A DNA stretch of 64,000 bases from Prorocentrum cordatum. Its lineage: Eukaryota > Sar > Dinophyceae > Prorocentrales > Prorocentraceae. The notes under the pieces were generated by a model, which worked only from the letters and a program-made list of their open reading frames with translations, searched no databases and was not told where the DNA came from. The translations under genes and the position numbers were made by a program. Shown in pieces: positions 1 to 10,048 of the stretch. Within the stretch, counting starts at the first letter, position 1, and the number at the start of each line of letters is the position of its first letter. The stretch covers positions 37,215 to 101,214 of the forward strand of contig CAUYUJ010012781.1 of NCBI GenBank assembly GCA_963575745.1, given 5' to 3'.

Positions 1-73
1 CGCGGCGCGGAGGCCTCGCCAGAGAGAGCGGCACGCCTCGCGGCGGCGGCCATTCCATCGGGGTTCCGCCTTT
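1..73 (+). CDS. candidate 3' part of an exon (cut by window edge)
   Basis: Reading from base 1 gives 24 open codons (RGAEASPERAARLAAAA...) with mostly G/C third positions. It ends at T|GTCAGG, where a family A element begins, so the element would supply a GT donor. Product unknown. The stretch is short and cut by the window edge, so this is weak on its own; the same exon-then-A arrangement at 35124/35125 is the main support. Confidence 0.3.
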
Positions 74-190
74 GTCAGGAGGGAAAGAAGGACACAGACA
101 CAAGTAATCGTCGATTCCCCAGAAAATATGGCAAAATATGGGGAATCCTGTTATTTGTGTGTATCTATTTGCGTGTCCCGGGGCCCCTTC
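74..190 (+). mobile_element. family A element, copy 1 (short form)
   Basis: Begins GTCAGGAGGGAAAG, continues ACACAGACACAA, GAAAATATGG and GGGGAATCCTG, then TTTGTGTGTATCTATTTG, and ends GGGGCCCCTTCA. It lacks the central GGGGGGAAGACAAAAACCC part of other copies. Eight copies were found (this one, 4984, 10083, 10421, 15574, 17217, 35125, 51179). No coding capacity. Confidence 0.7.
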
Positions 191-1016
191 ACTCTGGCTC
201 TCGGGCACAGAGCAGCTCGCCTGAGCGGACAGGCGAAGCGACAGGCCCAGCATGCCTCGCGCCCCGTCGCCGCCGTCTGCACGCCGGGGAGCGGGCCAGG
301 CGTGGCCCGCTCGAGGCCCGCCGCCATCCCGCCATCTGCGGCCACAGCCCGCGAGCATCCGGCAAATCTCGGGCGCGCCCATGCCGAACCCCGCACACCC
401 CACCCGTGTCAATCAGAGCGTGAATCACCTACCCCGCTTTCGCTTCCAGGCAAAACCAAGTCATGCCACGCGCCTCCTCGTCAAGCGGCCTGACCAGTAC
501 AGGCCGCAGCATCGTTTGGTATCTCTTGGAAGCGAGGGTGGTCAAAAGCGAGGTATGTTTGTTTTCCCTCTAGTCGATGCGCAGGCGGCCCCATCCAGGG
601 CGGCGCGGGGCCACCCAGGCTGAGAACCTGTGAAGTCGGGCCCTGCCTGGCAGGGGGCCCGCGAAATGGGCGGCTGCAGCGGGGGCCCCCGCGGGAGAGC
701 CAGATGGGTCCGAAAGGGCCCGGGCGCGCAGTCTCACGGGCGTGCCCAATCACGGGGGGGCCGCAGTGGACGCGGAAGCAGCAGGCAAAAAGTCCAACGG
801 CGGCATCGCCGCGGTCGATCTCCAGTTGGGACACAAGCTCGCCTGCCCAACAGCCACCGCTGTCGGTTTCGGACAACATTTGGCGCTGGGCGTCCAACCG
901 CTTCGTTCCATGCCCCACATCGGGCATCCAAGGAACGGACGCTCCCGAATTTTGCACATGGTTTTAGGGGCCTGCTCAGCGTGGGCATCAGGGCCCATCG
1001 ACACAGGGCAAACAAA
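191..1016. other. no gene recognised; contains repeat P copy 1
   Basis: GC-rich with many overlapping open frames and no convincing codon pattern. Bases 420-565 match 15966-16115 (family P). On the minus strand this lies just 3' of the broken LINE knuckle at 1023-1061 and could hold unrecognisable RNase H remains, but I saw no DGSG-type motif. Confidence 0.5.
420..565 (+). repeat. family P repeat, copy 1
   Basis: About 145 bp that aligns closely with 15966-16115. Shared blocks include CATGCCACGCGCCTCCTCGT and GGCATCTCTTGGAAGCG-like text. Function unknown. Confidence 0.7.
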
Positions 1017-3534
1017 CTAGCGGTGCCCGTTGGTTCCCGACTGGGCGTCGCATCTAAGACAATTAGCATTGCGGATCAGCCCTTTGTCACATGTTTCTGA
1101 CGTCGCCACATGGCGTCCGTCCAGACGCGCTGCAATGCGGGCAGTTTTCTCCAAGCACTCCTGCAAGCTGCGGCACCAGAACCTCTCGCAGTTGAACTCG
1201 GGGACGCAGTCTTGAGCACGTCACAGCAGCCACCTGGTGACCCCGAGAACAACTTTGTAACGCAAGTAAGCGGCGTCATCATCTGGAGCTCGATGGCCCC
1301 CCCTCGGTCCGCGACGAAAGTGGTCGCCGAGGAGCAGATCCAGCCCGCCCGATGGAGCGCGAGCCAGGAGACTGCCCAAGGGCCACGCACCCGACTCCAG
1401 TTAGGTTGCCTTCTCACCTGGTCGCCGACGGGATCCCACGCAGCCTGCAGGTTGCCCAGCTGCACCCTGCACTCCCTTACCAGGGCCACGTGCACGTATG
1501 CGACGCTGGTGGTGGATGCATACACCGGGTCGCACTGAGGATTGTCCTGCGTCATCATGCCCATGCAGATGCTGCCCGCGGGCCTTACTCCAGCGATCAA
1601 GGCCGCTGGAGAACGCACTGCGCCGAGGGCGCGGTCCGCAATCCCGCTGGCCGCCGCCCCGTGGATCACCGACGGCGTGAGCCCAGCCACTTGGGTGCGA
1701 GTCGTCCGCTCTGCGCCGACCGCCTCCTCGAGGGCCGTCGCCCTCCCCGCCCGGGGCCGCCGCTGCTCCCACCTGGCCCCCCGTTGTTGCCGTCGCACCT
1801 TGGCTCCTGCAAGCCCATGGCCGAGACTGCGGATCCAGGGCGCGCGCTTGACAGACCAAGCCCTTTGCGGCGCTGTGGAGAGGCGCCGAAGCCATCGAGG
1901 ACGACGCCACGTACCCAAGCTCCTCTACTTGCACTGGCAGCTCGAGGCCCTTCCCCCAGCTCGGCGGCGCCAGCCTGGCCACGCCCCGTCAACTGCAAGA
2001 TCACGTCGTCAACCAACTGCTGTGGGTGTAGCGACGGGCATTGGGCGCTGGTCCTCACTGTGGCGCGGCGCATCAATGCGGCCAGCACGGCCGTCGCCTG
2101 CGAGAAGCCAGCGAGGATACCCTGTCGCGAGACGCCGGTCCTGGACTCGCTGCCGTGCGCCAAGTGGCATAGCTGCACCAGTGACCAAGCCATTCTGGGA
2201 GGGAACCCGGCTGAGATGGCCTCGCGCACGAGCTCGTCGGGGGCCACCGTCTCGCAGCATTTGAGCATGCCGAAGGTCGACCATGGCGGTGATGTTGCGG
2301 AGGAGTGTTGCTGCAGACGAGCTCCCCACACCCGTATACCCCTGGCGCGCGGCGCTCTGTGGCCGGCCCCCCGCTCCGCAGCAGGCGGTCGGCGAGCGCG
2401 GCCCCGTGCTCTCACCGGCGCAGTGATGAGGCCATCCACGTGGCATCGCTCGGACGTGTGCATTTTTTCTCGGCGAGAACCATCGAGGACCATCCTGGGC
2501 CATCGAGCAAAAAAAACGCGCACGAGACCGACAGCTGCACGGGAAATGGACGTCCGAGCGACGGCAAGTCCAGGCGTGTGCCGCCACCTCCCTCGGGGAA
2601 CCGACCCAGCGCCGTCGCCGGTCTGCCTTCGGGCCAGCCCAGCTGGCTCCCACAGGCTCGGAAGCGCAGCGAAACATCGCCGGGAGCGCGGCGCCCGACG
2701 GGTGCTCGCGCGGCCCCGGCTGGACACCGGCCTGGCCCCCCGCAGCGCGGGCTTTGCAAGACCGGGCGGCACCGCGCGGGTCTCGGTGGCGAGGCGCGGG
2801 AGCTCCGGCCAGGCCTCGCGCCCCGGCGGTCGCTGAGGCGCCCCCAGCCCCTGGCGTTGCCAGATCGCCTGCCACGCCTCCAACTCCAGGTCAGCCAGGT
2901 CCTGCGGATCCCATCTGCTGCTCGCGCGGGGCAGCTCGACGTGCTGCTGCTCCTTGGCGGACCTGCGTGCGAGCCCTGCGCGGGAGGTCCCTCTGGCCCA
3001 CGCTGCCCAGGCCTTGGTGCAGTCCGCCTTCGCCTTCGCTGTCAGAAGATTGCTGCTGTCCGGTATTTTCTGGATCTCTGGCTCCGGGTTAATGGGCCAA
3101 TTGATGACAGAGACTCCAGTCCAGAAGACCGCCTTGGCTCTGGCGTCCAGCTCGCCGATGATGCGCGAGCATTTGCGGATCCGCGCGGCGATGGTCTCGG
3201 ACTCCAGCAACGCCTGCGCCGAGCCGCTGACCGTCTGCGCGCGGCGCTTGGCGCGGCCTGCCTTCTCGCAGCTGCCGAAAGCCTGTCCGCGGCGAGGGGG
3301 CCCTCCAGATCTGGCATCCAGCCGCGCGCGTTTTTTCCTCGAGGCTGAGGATGTACGTCTCCACTGCTTGGCGCCATTCTCAAAGTCACGGTGTCTCATG
3401 CGTTGGAGGCGCCGGCGGCGACGCGCGCGGCTGCGCAGCCCCGACCAGGCTCTCTCGCAAAGGGCTGGGGCCTTGCTCCGCCGCCTGGCATCTCGCAGAG
3501 GGTCCTCGTCCCAGCCGCCACCGTCGAAGAACAT
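1017..3534 (-). pseudogene. decayed non-LTR retrotransposon (LINE) reverse transcriptase
   Basis: Minus-strand frames resemble ORF2 of the intact LINE at 51.7-59.0 kb. Around 2000-2300 the RT palm is readable: MVDL (motif A, in one frame), then KCCETV, RQGILAGFSQA (cf. NQGILAGCTHA) and LVDDVILQ (motif C, cf. LMDDASFQ). At 1300-1700, HGAAASGIADRA and DNPQCDPVYASTT match the thumb region HGAGVSGIAETA and DSQCDPVFDGTT. At 1023-1061 a CX2CX8HX4C knuckle survives, with a TAG stop at 1017-1019 inside it. At least three frameshifts, that stop and an inserted B element show it is dead. No endonuclease is visible, so it may be 5' truncated. It is a diverged relative of the intact element, not a recent copy. 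Confidence 0.85.
2440..2564. mobile_element. family B inverted-repeat element, copy 1
   Basis: Starts GTGGCATCGCTCGGACGTG and ends GGACGTCCGAGCGACGG, so CGCTCGGACGT is inverted at the two ends. About 125 bp, non-coding. It sits inside the LINE pseudogene between the fingers and palm regions. This copy has an uninterrupted T run where copy 2 carries an A element. Confidence 0.75.
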
Positions 3535-4654
3535 TTCGTATCCAGGGTCCCTCAGCAGCTCCGCCGTGCAAGGCGCTCAACACTCGAGCCGGTCCTCCAG
3601 AACGTCGACCTGCACCTGGTACTGGCCCCTGGGGTCGCCGACCCGAGAATCTGGTCCTGCTGCTGCAGAAGCGCGTGCCTTTGGGCCTCCACTCTGTCGG
3701 GGTCCTCGTCTCCGGCCTGAGGACTTGTCGAGAACGCCGCAGCAGCGCCGGAGCACCAGGCCATGTGCACCGCCTGGCTTTTGTCTAGATTGCCCCGAGA
3801 AGCGCTGCCAGACCCGCCAGGCCACCTGCGCCGCCTGGCTGTCTCTTCGCTGTCACCGCAGGTCTCGCTGGGCCGTTGGACTAGACTCGTTTGCAGTGGC
3901 GTCCACCTCCAGCTCGCTGACTCGAGGCAGCTGAGCCTCTCGGTGCCCCTTCACTGTCGACGCCGCCTCGTGGCCACTTTCGCCGCGCGCTGGGGGGGGG
4001 GGTCAAACTCGGGGCGACCGTGGCCCCCAAGGACCACGCCAAGTCCGCCTCCCCCCGCAGACTGCAGAGTGCAATCGACGGGTCCCGGCCCAAGTCTTGG
4101 CCTGCTGAACAGCGGGCCGCAGCAGAAGGGCGTCAAGAGGCAGGCGTCACATTCGTCCTAGTATGCCAGCTGCACGCGACCGTGGGGCCTGATGCTGACA
4201 GAAGGACCTCGGAGGCCCGATGGTGGCGATAGAACCACGACGACGACGGCGTCGACGACGACGACAACGATGACGACAAGCATCCGAAAGAAGCCTCAGA
4301 CGGAACGCAAAGACAGTATCACACGGCGGCGTAGCAAAGCAGACCGTGTTGCGAAGCACAGCACAGACAAGCACAGCACGCCGACGTGTAACAGACGTCT
4401 CGGGAGGAAGTCCGGCTCGTCGGATCGTCGATCTTCGAATGTCGAACGTCCCTCGAAATCGATCCCTCGACAGCGTCGTCGCCGTCGATGACGACATATC
4501 CTCCGCAGCCGTTTGGCCCGAAGCTGGCGCCAGAACCCCTGCGCGACAGCGGCGGGCGCTGGGGATGGTCCTGTGCGGGTCCTCGGGGGGGGGGGGGGGG
4601 GCGCGAAAGGTCGGGTCGGTCAGGGGCAGCGATAGGCGGGGATAGGCATGGGGG
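3535..4654. other. no gene recognised; possible LINE ORF remnant and GAC microsatellite
   Basis: On the minus strand at about 3640-3720 a coiled-coil-like peptide (RVEAQRHALLQQQDQI) recalls the helical region of LINE ORF1, which could mean the dead element extends this far. A CGACGA-type microsatellite lies at about 4228-4280. The rest shows no motif I can name. Confidence 0.4.
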
Positions 4655-4805
4655 TCTGCATCGAACCCCAATCATCCATGGATCGGCGACAGGGGCCCGA
4701 CAGCCCAAACCGGTCCAGGAACCTGCGGGTTTCACTACAGGGGCCCCATCGCCGATCTGTCCGCGGTGTATCGCCGATTCCACGTCGATGTGTCTTACCC
4801 TGTGC
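4655..4805 (+). repeat. family E element, copy 1
   Basis: Shares GGGGCCCGACAGCCCAAACC and CCATCGCCGATCTGTC-type blocks with 5685, 13321 and 14672. The blocks around GGGCCC and GCCGAT are partly self-complementary. It ends just before a C/T-rich tract and AG acceptor leading into a candidate exon, as does copy 4. Confidence 0.65.
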
Positions 4806-4845
4806 CATCCCCCCCTTATCGCTGCCCCTCAGTCGGAGGGAGCAG

Positions 4846-4983
4846 GGGGAGTTACGAGAGCTGCTGCGTGCAGACGGCCTCGGCACCTTGCCGCCAGACG
4901 CCTTTCTCGATGGATCGCTGGCGCCGGGAGAAGCAGCCGCGTGGGCTGATGCGCTGACCCCCCTGTTGCTGCGCCCCTCCTCC
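4846..4983 (+). CDS. candidate internal exon, unknown protein
   Basis: Opens after CTGCCCCTCAG (4832) or the AG at 4844-4845. The peptide GELRELLRADGLGTLPPDAF continues as an amphipathic, Leu/Ala-rich stretch, with about 70% G/C third positions. It runs into family A copy 2 at 4984. The 3' splice donor is not clear because this A copy has lost the leading G. No family recognised. Confidence 0.4.
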
Positions 4984-5135
4984 TCAGGAGGGTTATAAGC
5001 ACAGACACCAAGAATCTTAGGTTCCCGTGCGAACAGGGAATACGTGGGAAGTGGGGAGGAAGACGAGCATCAAGAAAAGATTGCAGATAGTTATGGGGAG
5101 TCCTGGAATTTTGTCGATGCATTCAAGAGGCTTAC
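4984..5135 (+). mobile_element. family A element, copy 2 (diverged)
   Basis: TCAGGAGGGTTATAAGCACA with internal GGGAAGTGGGGAGGAAGACG and GGGGAGTCCTGGAATTTTG matches family A in order. The 3' GGGGCCCC block is absent. Confidence 0.55.
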
Positions 5136-5175
5136 GCCATTCCGCCGACCCCCAGTAGAGGTAAGGAGTCCACGG

Positions 5176-5410
5176 TTAAGGCGTTAGGGCGTCGTGGGCG
5201 TCTTGGGCACTCTGCGGGGGTTCGGGTGGGCGTCTTGGGTGCTGTTTTGGGGGCCTAGCGGAGCCTCTTGTAGGCGGTTTTGGAGCGTGTTTGGGACTTT
5301 TTTGTTGGCCGCCTGAGGGTCCCTTGAGGGCCTCTTGGGGCTTACAGGAGGCCTCTTTTGGGCCGCTTGGGGGCTTCCTGGGACCTCTGGGGGGCTTCGT
5401 GGGGTGGAAA
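5176..5410 (+). repeat. family D degenerate array, copy 1
   Basis: Irregular tandem of GGCCTCTTGGG/GGGCGTCTTGGG-like words, also at 35695-36380 and 43940-44660. It is preceded by CCATTCCGCCGACCCCCAG, which also stands just before copy 2, so the repeat is longer than the array. Unlikely to be coding. Confidence 0.7.
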
Positions 5411-6177
5411 GATTGGATTTTTGGTTCGTACCCGTGTCTGTTTATGTGTTTCTCGCACGCGCCCGCGGGGTGCGGTTTTTGTCTTTCTCGTTCCTCCTCC
5501 CCCCCTCCTCTTCCAGCCTTCCCGCGTCTACTTGTCACCCATTCTCGCCGCTGGGTTCCCCATGGAGGGCATACAAAAAGTGTGTAACCCTGGGGCCCAT
5601 TCGCGCGCCTGCTCCCCTTCGATGCTGTCCGACCCGGAGAGAGATCAGGGGCGGCGGTAGGGGGGGGGATGGGCATAGGGGGGCTGCATCGACTCCCAAT
5701 CAGCCGCTGATCGCCGATCAGGGGCCCGATAGCCCCAACCTGGTCAGGAAGAGGTGCGGAGTCACTGCCAGGAGCCGGTCGCCGATCTATCGGCGATGCA
5801 TCCCCGTAGACTGCTCTTCGGCAGCACGTCATGGGAGCCAGGCGTACCCTCTCAATGTTGTTTTTGGCGTCGACTAGCGTCTGGGAGTCGATGATCTAGC
5901 GCCGATTCTGCGTCGGTTCACTCGACTAGCGTCGATAAGCGTCGACCAGAGTCGATCTGAGTCGATTCGCAAGAGCCGACGGGGGGGGGGTACCTCGCAC
6001 TTGCGCGCGGCAAATGAGTTGTTTGAAAGCACCATTGAAAACGCATCCGTGGCTACCCGCCCGTTTACAAACGCCCCGTTTGCAAGGGCTTGGGCTCTGG
6101 GGGCTCTGCTGAGGAGCGATGAGTTGTTACCGAACTGCTGTCCTTCCGCCGTGTTCCCTTTGCGGGTACCTCCTGGG
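5411..6177. other. no gene; E copy 2 and AGTCGA-rich stretch
   Basis: Contains a C/T tract near 5500, family E copy 2 (5685-5810), and at 5878-5985 an irregular array of GTCGA words (GACTAGCGTCGA, GACCAGAGTCGA). Nothing else recognised. Confidence 0.5.
5685..5810 (+). repeat. family E element, copy 2
   Basis: Contains GATCAGGGGCCCGATAGCCC and CCGATCTATCGGCGATGCAT, in the same order as the other E copies. No candidate exon follows it. Confidence 0.6.
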
Positions 6178-6252
6178 CGGCCCTCGTCGCCAACGCTGGG
6201 TTCGCTTCGGAATCCTGGTCCGAACGCAGCCAGGGAGAGGTCCGGGGAGTAG
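6178..6252 (+). repeat. family Y repeat, copy 1
   Basis: CCCTCGTCGCCAACGCTGG through GGGAGAGGTCCGGGGAGTAG. Near-identical text occurs at 37190-37268, 48588-48655 and, as an inverted pair, at 32866-33000. Confidence 0.65.
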
Positions 6253-6775
6253 CGGCAGTTATCGGTATTCTTGTTGTATCCCCCGTGCACCATTTTGCCT
6301 CCGCCGATGGCCCAGACGGAGATGCGTCTCACCCCTATCAACCCCTCGAACCTTCTCGCGTCCTAAGACCAAACAATGCGACGGACGGTCTATGGCCGAT
6401 TTTGAGGCTGTGGGGGCCTCCAGTGTGCCCGGGGGCAGACACAACAACACCTCATGGCGAAAAGCTAGCCCCTCCAGAGAGGCCCCTCCAGAGCGGCCCC
6501 TCCAGAGCGGTGGCACCTTTCATGCCTGCGAACAGCTGGCCCAGGAGAGTGGACGAAACCGCGTTCGGAAGCAGGTTCGACGTGGGATGCCTCGGATTTT
6601 ATTTTGCCCTCGAGCGCGCATATTCGTCGCCGATCGGTGCTTGGGCCCTCGGGCGGCCCAGTCGGCCCAGGAGCCAGGCTTGTCGCTATGGGTCGGGAGC
6701 TCTGCCGTGTTTTCTGGCAACGTGTCGTCGGTATGGCCGGCCGACGTTTCTTAGACCCCCCGCCACCCACCCACC
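6253..6775. other. no gene recognised
   Basis: Moderately GC-rich sequence. A short direct repeat of CCCCTCCAGAG(A/C)GG lies near 6470-6505. I see no exon, RNA gene or named repeat. Confidence 0.4.
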
Positions 6776-6954
6776 GATGATGATGATGGTGATGGTGATG
6801 ATGATGATGTTGATGATGCTGATGATGATGATGTTGTTGATGCTGATGATGATGATGCTGCTGCTGATGATGATGGTGATGGTGATGGTGATGATGAGGA
6901 TGAGGATGCTGATGCTGATGCTGATGCTGATGCTGATGCTGATGCTAATGATGC

Positions 6955-6991
<37 letters not shown>

Positions 6992-7256
6992 CAGGATGAT
7001 GAATCTGATGATGCTGATGCTGATACTGATGCTGATGCTGATGACGATGATCACGATGATCACGATGATCACGATGGTGACGATGATGACGAGGATGACG
7101 AGGATTATGATAATTATGGTGATGAAGATGAGGATGATGATGCTGATGCTGATGATGAATATGATGACTATGATGATGCTGATGCTAATGCTGATGACGA
7201 TGATGACGATGGTGACGATGGTTACGAGGATGACGAGTATGACGAGGATGATGAGC

Positions 7257-7331
<75 letters not shown>

Positions 7332-7530
7332 GTGCTGATGTTGACGATGATGCTGCTGCTGATGATGATGCTGATGCTGATGATGATGATGCTGCTGATG
7401 ATGATGAAGATGATGATGATGCTGATGATGATGATGATGGTGATGATGGTGGTTGTGGTGATGATGTTGATGGTGGTGATGGTGATGATGATGATGATGA
7501 TGATGCTGATGATGATGATGATGATGATGC

Positions 7531-7587
<57 letters not shown>
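6776..7587 (+). repeat. long ATG/ATGCTG microsatellite
   Basis: About 800 bp of GAT/ATG trinucleotides with interspersed GCTGAT hexamers and a few GACGATCAC units. All three frames are open, producing spurious long poly-Met/Asp frames on + and poly-Ile/His frames on -. Confidence 0.95.
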
Positions 7588-8395
7588 GGAGGAGGAGGAG
7601 GAGGAGGAGGAGGAGGAGGAGGAGGAGAAGGAGGAGGAGGAGGAGGAGGAGGTTGAGGAGCAGGAGAGGAGGAGGAGAAGGAGGACGAGGAGGAGTTGGA
7701 GGAGGAGGAGGAGGAGGAGGAGGAGGAGGAGGGAGGAGGAGGAGCACCCACCCTGAGCCAGGCCCCTCCCTCAGTGCGACGGGCTCTCGTCTCTTGTCAC
7801 GCTGGAGGAGGAGGATCAAGGATTCGGCTTGCCGGCCGACATTCCCTCCCCCCACGACCCCACACCCAGCCCCCCACCGTGGGCGCCAGCCCCTCCCCAG
7901 GGCGACGGGCTCCCTTTCCACGCAGGAGGAGGAGGATGAGGAGGAGGAGGAGGAGAAGGAGGAGGAGGAGGAAGATCGAGGATTCGGAAGGGAGGGAGCA
8001 GGAGGAGGACGAGTAGGAAGAGGAGGAGGTCGATGGGAAGGGGAGGGCGAGGAGGAGGATGTGGAGAAAGAGGGATGGAGAACCAATGATTCTGGACGTG
8101 CGTGGAATGGCCCCCTTGACTTGCATCGTGGCTTCAATGGCCCTCCAGGGAGGAGGATGCGGCACGGCCGCGCCCCCACCGAGCTCCAAAGCTGGTAGTG
8201 TCAGCTTCAAGGAGGAGGAGTAGGAGGAGGACGAGGAGGAGGGGGGAGCAGGAGGAGAAGGAGGAAGAGGAGGAGGAGGAGGAGGAGGAGGAGGAAGAGG
8301 GGGATGATGATGATGAGGAGGAGGAGGAGGAGGGAGCAGGAGGAGGAGGCAGGAGGAGGAGGAGGGAGCAGGTGGAAGAGGGAGCAGGAGAAGGC
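7588..8395 (+). repeat. GGA purine tract with two unique inserts
   Basis: GGA/GAGGAG repeats at 7588-7745, 7922-8070 and 8205-8395. Between them are CAGGCCCCTCCCTCAGTGCG and a related block near 7890 (CAGCCCCTCCCCAGGGCGACG), so a GGA-plus-spacer unit is itself duplicated. No gene. Confidence 0.85.
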
Positions 8396-8559
8396 GGGGG
8401 ATGGGGATGCGAACTCCTCCTCCCCCCTCTTCCCTCCCTCCCTCCATCTCTTCCTTCGTCCCTCCCTCCTCCTTGCTCCTCCTCCCTCCCTCCCTCTTCC
8501 CTCCATCTTCCTCTGTCCTCTTCTTCCCATCATGTCCTCTCCCAGAGTCCCAGACCCAT
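8396..8559 (+). repeat. TCCCTCC pyrimidine tract
   Basis: CCTCCC/CTTCCTC repeats next to the opposite purine tract, so a purine tract and a pyrimidine tract face each other and could fold back. Otherwise empty. Confidence 0.7.
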
Positions 8560-8790
8560 GTTTTGTTTCATAACGTCGACTCCCAGAGGTTTCGATCCAT
8601 GCCCCGAGGCCCGGTGAGGGCCCCCAGAGGCCGAAAATAGTGAAACACCTCCCGTCGTGATTTTTGCTCACGACTCGAGGCAGTATGGGTCCCCTGTCCT
8701 CTTCTCCCCCATGTCCCCCCCTGATTTCTCCCAAGGCCCGGCGACGGCCCCCGGAAGCCGAAAACAGCCGAAAACCCGCCGCTCCAATGA
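8560..8790 (-). repeat. two family F copies in tandem, minus strand
   Basis: Reverse-complement F text: CCCGGTGAGGGCCCCCAGAG with AAACACCTCCCGTCGTGATT, then a second copy with GGCCCGGCGACGGCCCCCGG. F is the most abundant dispersed repeat in the window. Confidence 0.65.
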
Positions 8791-8810
8791 GCCCTGTTTA
8801 AAGATCCAGG

Positions 8811-8990
8811 CAAGTGTACTTGCATGGCGCTCGCCCCCCCCTCCCCTCCTCTCCCCTCTTCAGACGAAGACTAGCGTGCAAGTGCCTTTCGACTTACGTG
8901 AATTCCCGCACGTCAAGTCGTTTGCGGCTTGCTTGAGGGTTGAGCCCCGCCCCCCCCCCGTCCATGCCGGAGTCTGCAAACAAAGAGCAG
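8811..8990 (+). mobile_element. family R inverted-repeat element, copy 1
   Basis: GGCAAGTGTACTTGCATGGCG through CTAGCGTGCAAGTG, CACGTCAAGTCGTTTGCGGC and GCCGGAGTCTGCAAA. Full copies also at 11303-11508 (minus) and 32437-32612. The ends carry an imperfect GGCAAGYTTGCTTGC inverted repeat. Non-coding. Confidence 0.7.
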
Positions 8991-9094
8991 GCTAAATGTG
9001 ATAGAAATAGATCACTGGGTCCCTCCCTCCTCCCCCGCCTTCTTCTTTTTCGACGGAGAAACAACGCCATGAACCTGAACTTTCGGCGCCCCGC

Positions 9095-9215
9095 GCGCAT
9101 CTCTTGGATCCGCGCTGGGCCCCCCCCCCCGGCGGCGCCTCCGGCGCAGCCCCTGGCCCCAGAGGCGCGCCGGGGAGGGGGGTCCAGTGCAGGTCCAAAA
9201 AACTCCGCGCAGCGC
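9095..9215. repeat. partial family K element
   Basis: CCGCGCTGGGCCCCCCC, GGCGGCGCCTCCGGCG and GGGGAGGGGGGTCCAG match the centre of the K element at 38362-38560. The long terminal arms are not preserved. Confidence 0.5.
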
Positions 9216-9439
9216 GCCAAAGGTTTATGTGTACAGTGAAAGCCTTGAGTGAGGAACACTTACTTTTCAAAAGGGGCTCGGTCGTTTCTTGGGTTTGCAT
9301 GCGTTCCGCTACCTTTTTGCCGGCGAGCCCCCCCGGTGTTCCTTACTTATGGTTCCTTAGGCCTTAGGTCAAGACCCTCACTGTATGCCGTCTTTCCTTC
9401 TTCTGCCTCTCCCCCCATGCCCTCCCCTCCTCTCTCCAG

Positions 9440-9528
9440 GCCCGCCGCGGCCCGCTTCCTGGAGGAGGCGGAGGATCGGGAGGGGAAGGACAGCGCAGAC
9501 CCCACGAGCCGTCGATGCCCGGGCCAAG
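9440..9528 (+). CDS. candidate internal exon, Glu/Arg-rich
   Basis: A long pyrimidine tract ending CTCTCTCCAG|G precedes an open frame reading PAAARFLEEAEDREGKDSAD and further, about 86% G/C at third positions. It ends at CCAAG|GTTGG, a normal GT donor. One base completes the codon on entry and one base is left on exit. The product is unknown and looks like a helical, charged linker. One of the cleaner isolated exon models here. Confidence 0.45.
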
Positions 9529-9894
9529 GTTGGAAAGTAGCTACTGTATGGGAAGCGGAAGGGGAGACGAAACTCAGGGAAACAGGGGGGGTCTTGGGAT
9601 TCTGGGGAAAAACAAGGCAATTCTGGAAGATACGGGGAAAATATAGGGAATCTTGGGACTTCTCTGAATATCAAGGGCAGAAAAACGCCCCTACCCTGGT
9701 TTACGAGGCGCTGTGCGCTGAAACTCCTGCTGGCTGACAGGGCACACCCTGCGTGATGTGCCGCGTCCTGGCGGCTCTAGGCTTGGGGGGGTCCCAGGCG
9801 GTTTACAGACCACGCACTTGTAACCCAGGGTAGGGTCGTTTTTTCATCCCTCAAACATACTTCTAGACCCTGTGCCCCTTTGGCCCCTCCCGAG
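9529..9894. other. no gene; A-like fragment
   Basis: Contains GGGAATCTTGGGACTT and GGGGAAAATATAGGG, which recall the centre of family A, but not its ends. Otherwise unassigned and probably intronic. Confidence 0.35.
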
Positions 9895-10048
9895 GAGAGC
9901 CTGGCGCTCCTCGGCGCGCCGCGGCCGCGGCCGCTGGCGCCCTCCGCCTCCGCGCCGCCGGGGCGCCCCGGCCCGCGGCGGGGCGGCCTCTCGGCGCGCG
10001 GGGCCGGCGGCGCCGCGCGGGGCTTCGAGGCTGAGGTCCTCCGGGCAC
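9895..10048 (+). CDS. candidate internal exon, Pro/Ala/Arg-rich
   Basis: After CCCCTCCCGAG, the frame ESLALLGAPRPRPLAPSASA continues to FEAEVLRAR with almost every third position G or C, the strongest coding bias in this region. It stops where family B copy 2 starts with GTGGCATCGC, which would act as a GT donor. Low-complexity linker type; no family recognised. The acceptor is not certain. Confidence 0.45.

Noticed and set aside
1352-2836. A 494-codon open frame on +
   Set aside because: It is antisense to the LINE pseudogene; RT motifs are on the minus strand and this frame has no recognisable content.
4147-4671. A 174-codon minus frame
   Set aside because: It includes a GAC microsatellite read as poly-Arg and part of element E; no domain.
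6285-8198. A 637-codon open frame on + and a 497-codon one on - over the ATG/GGA tract
   Set aside because: They are poly-Met/Arg and poly-Ile/Leu/Ser readings of trinucleotide repeats that have no stop in any frame.
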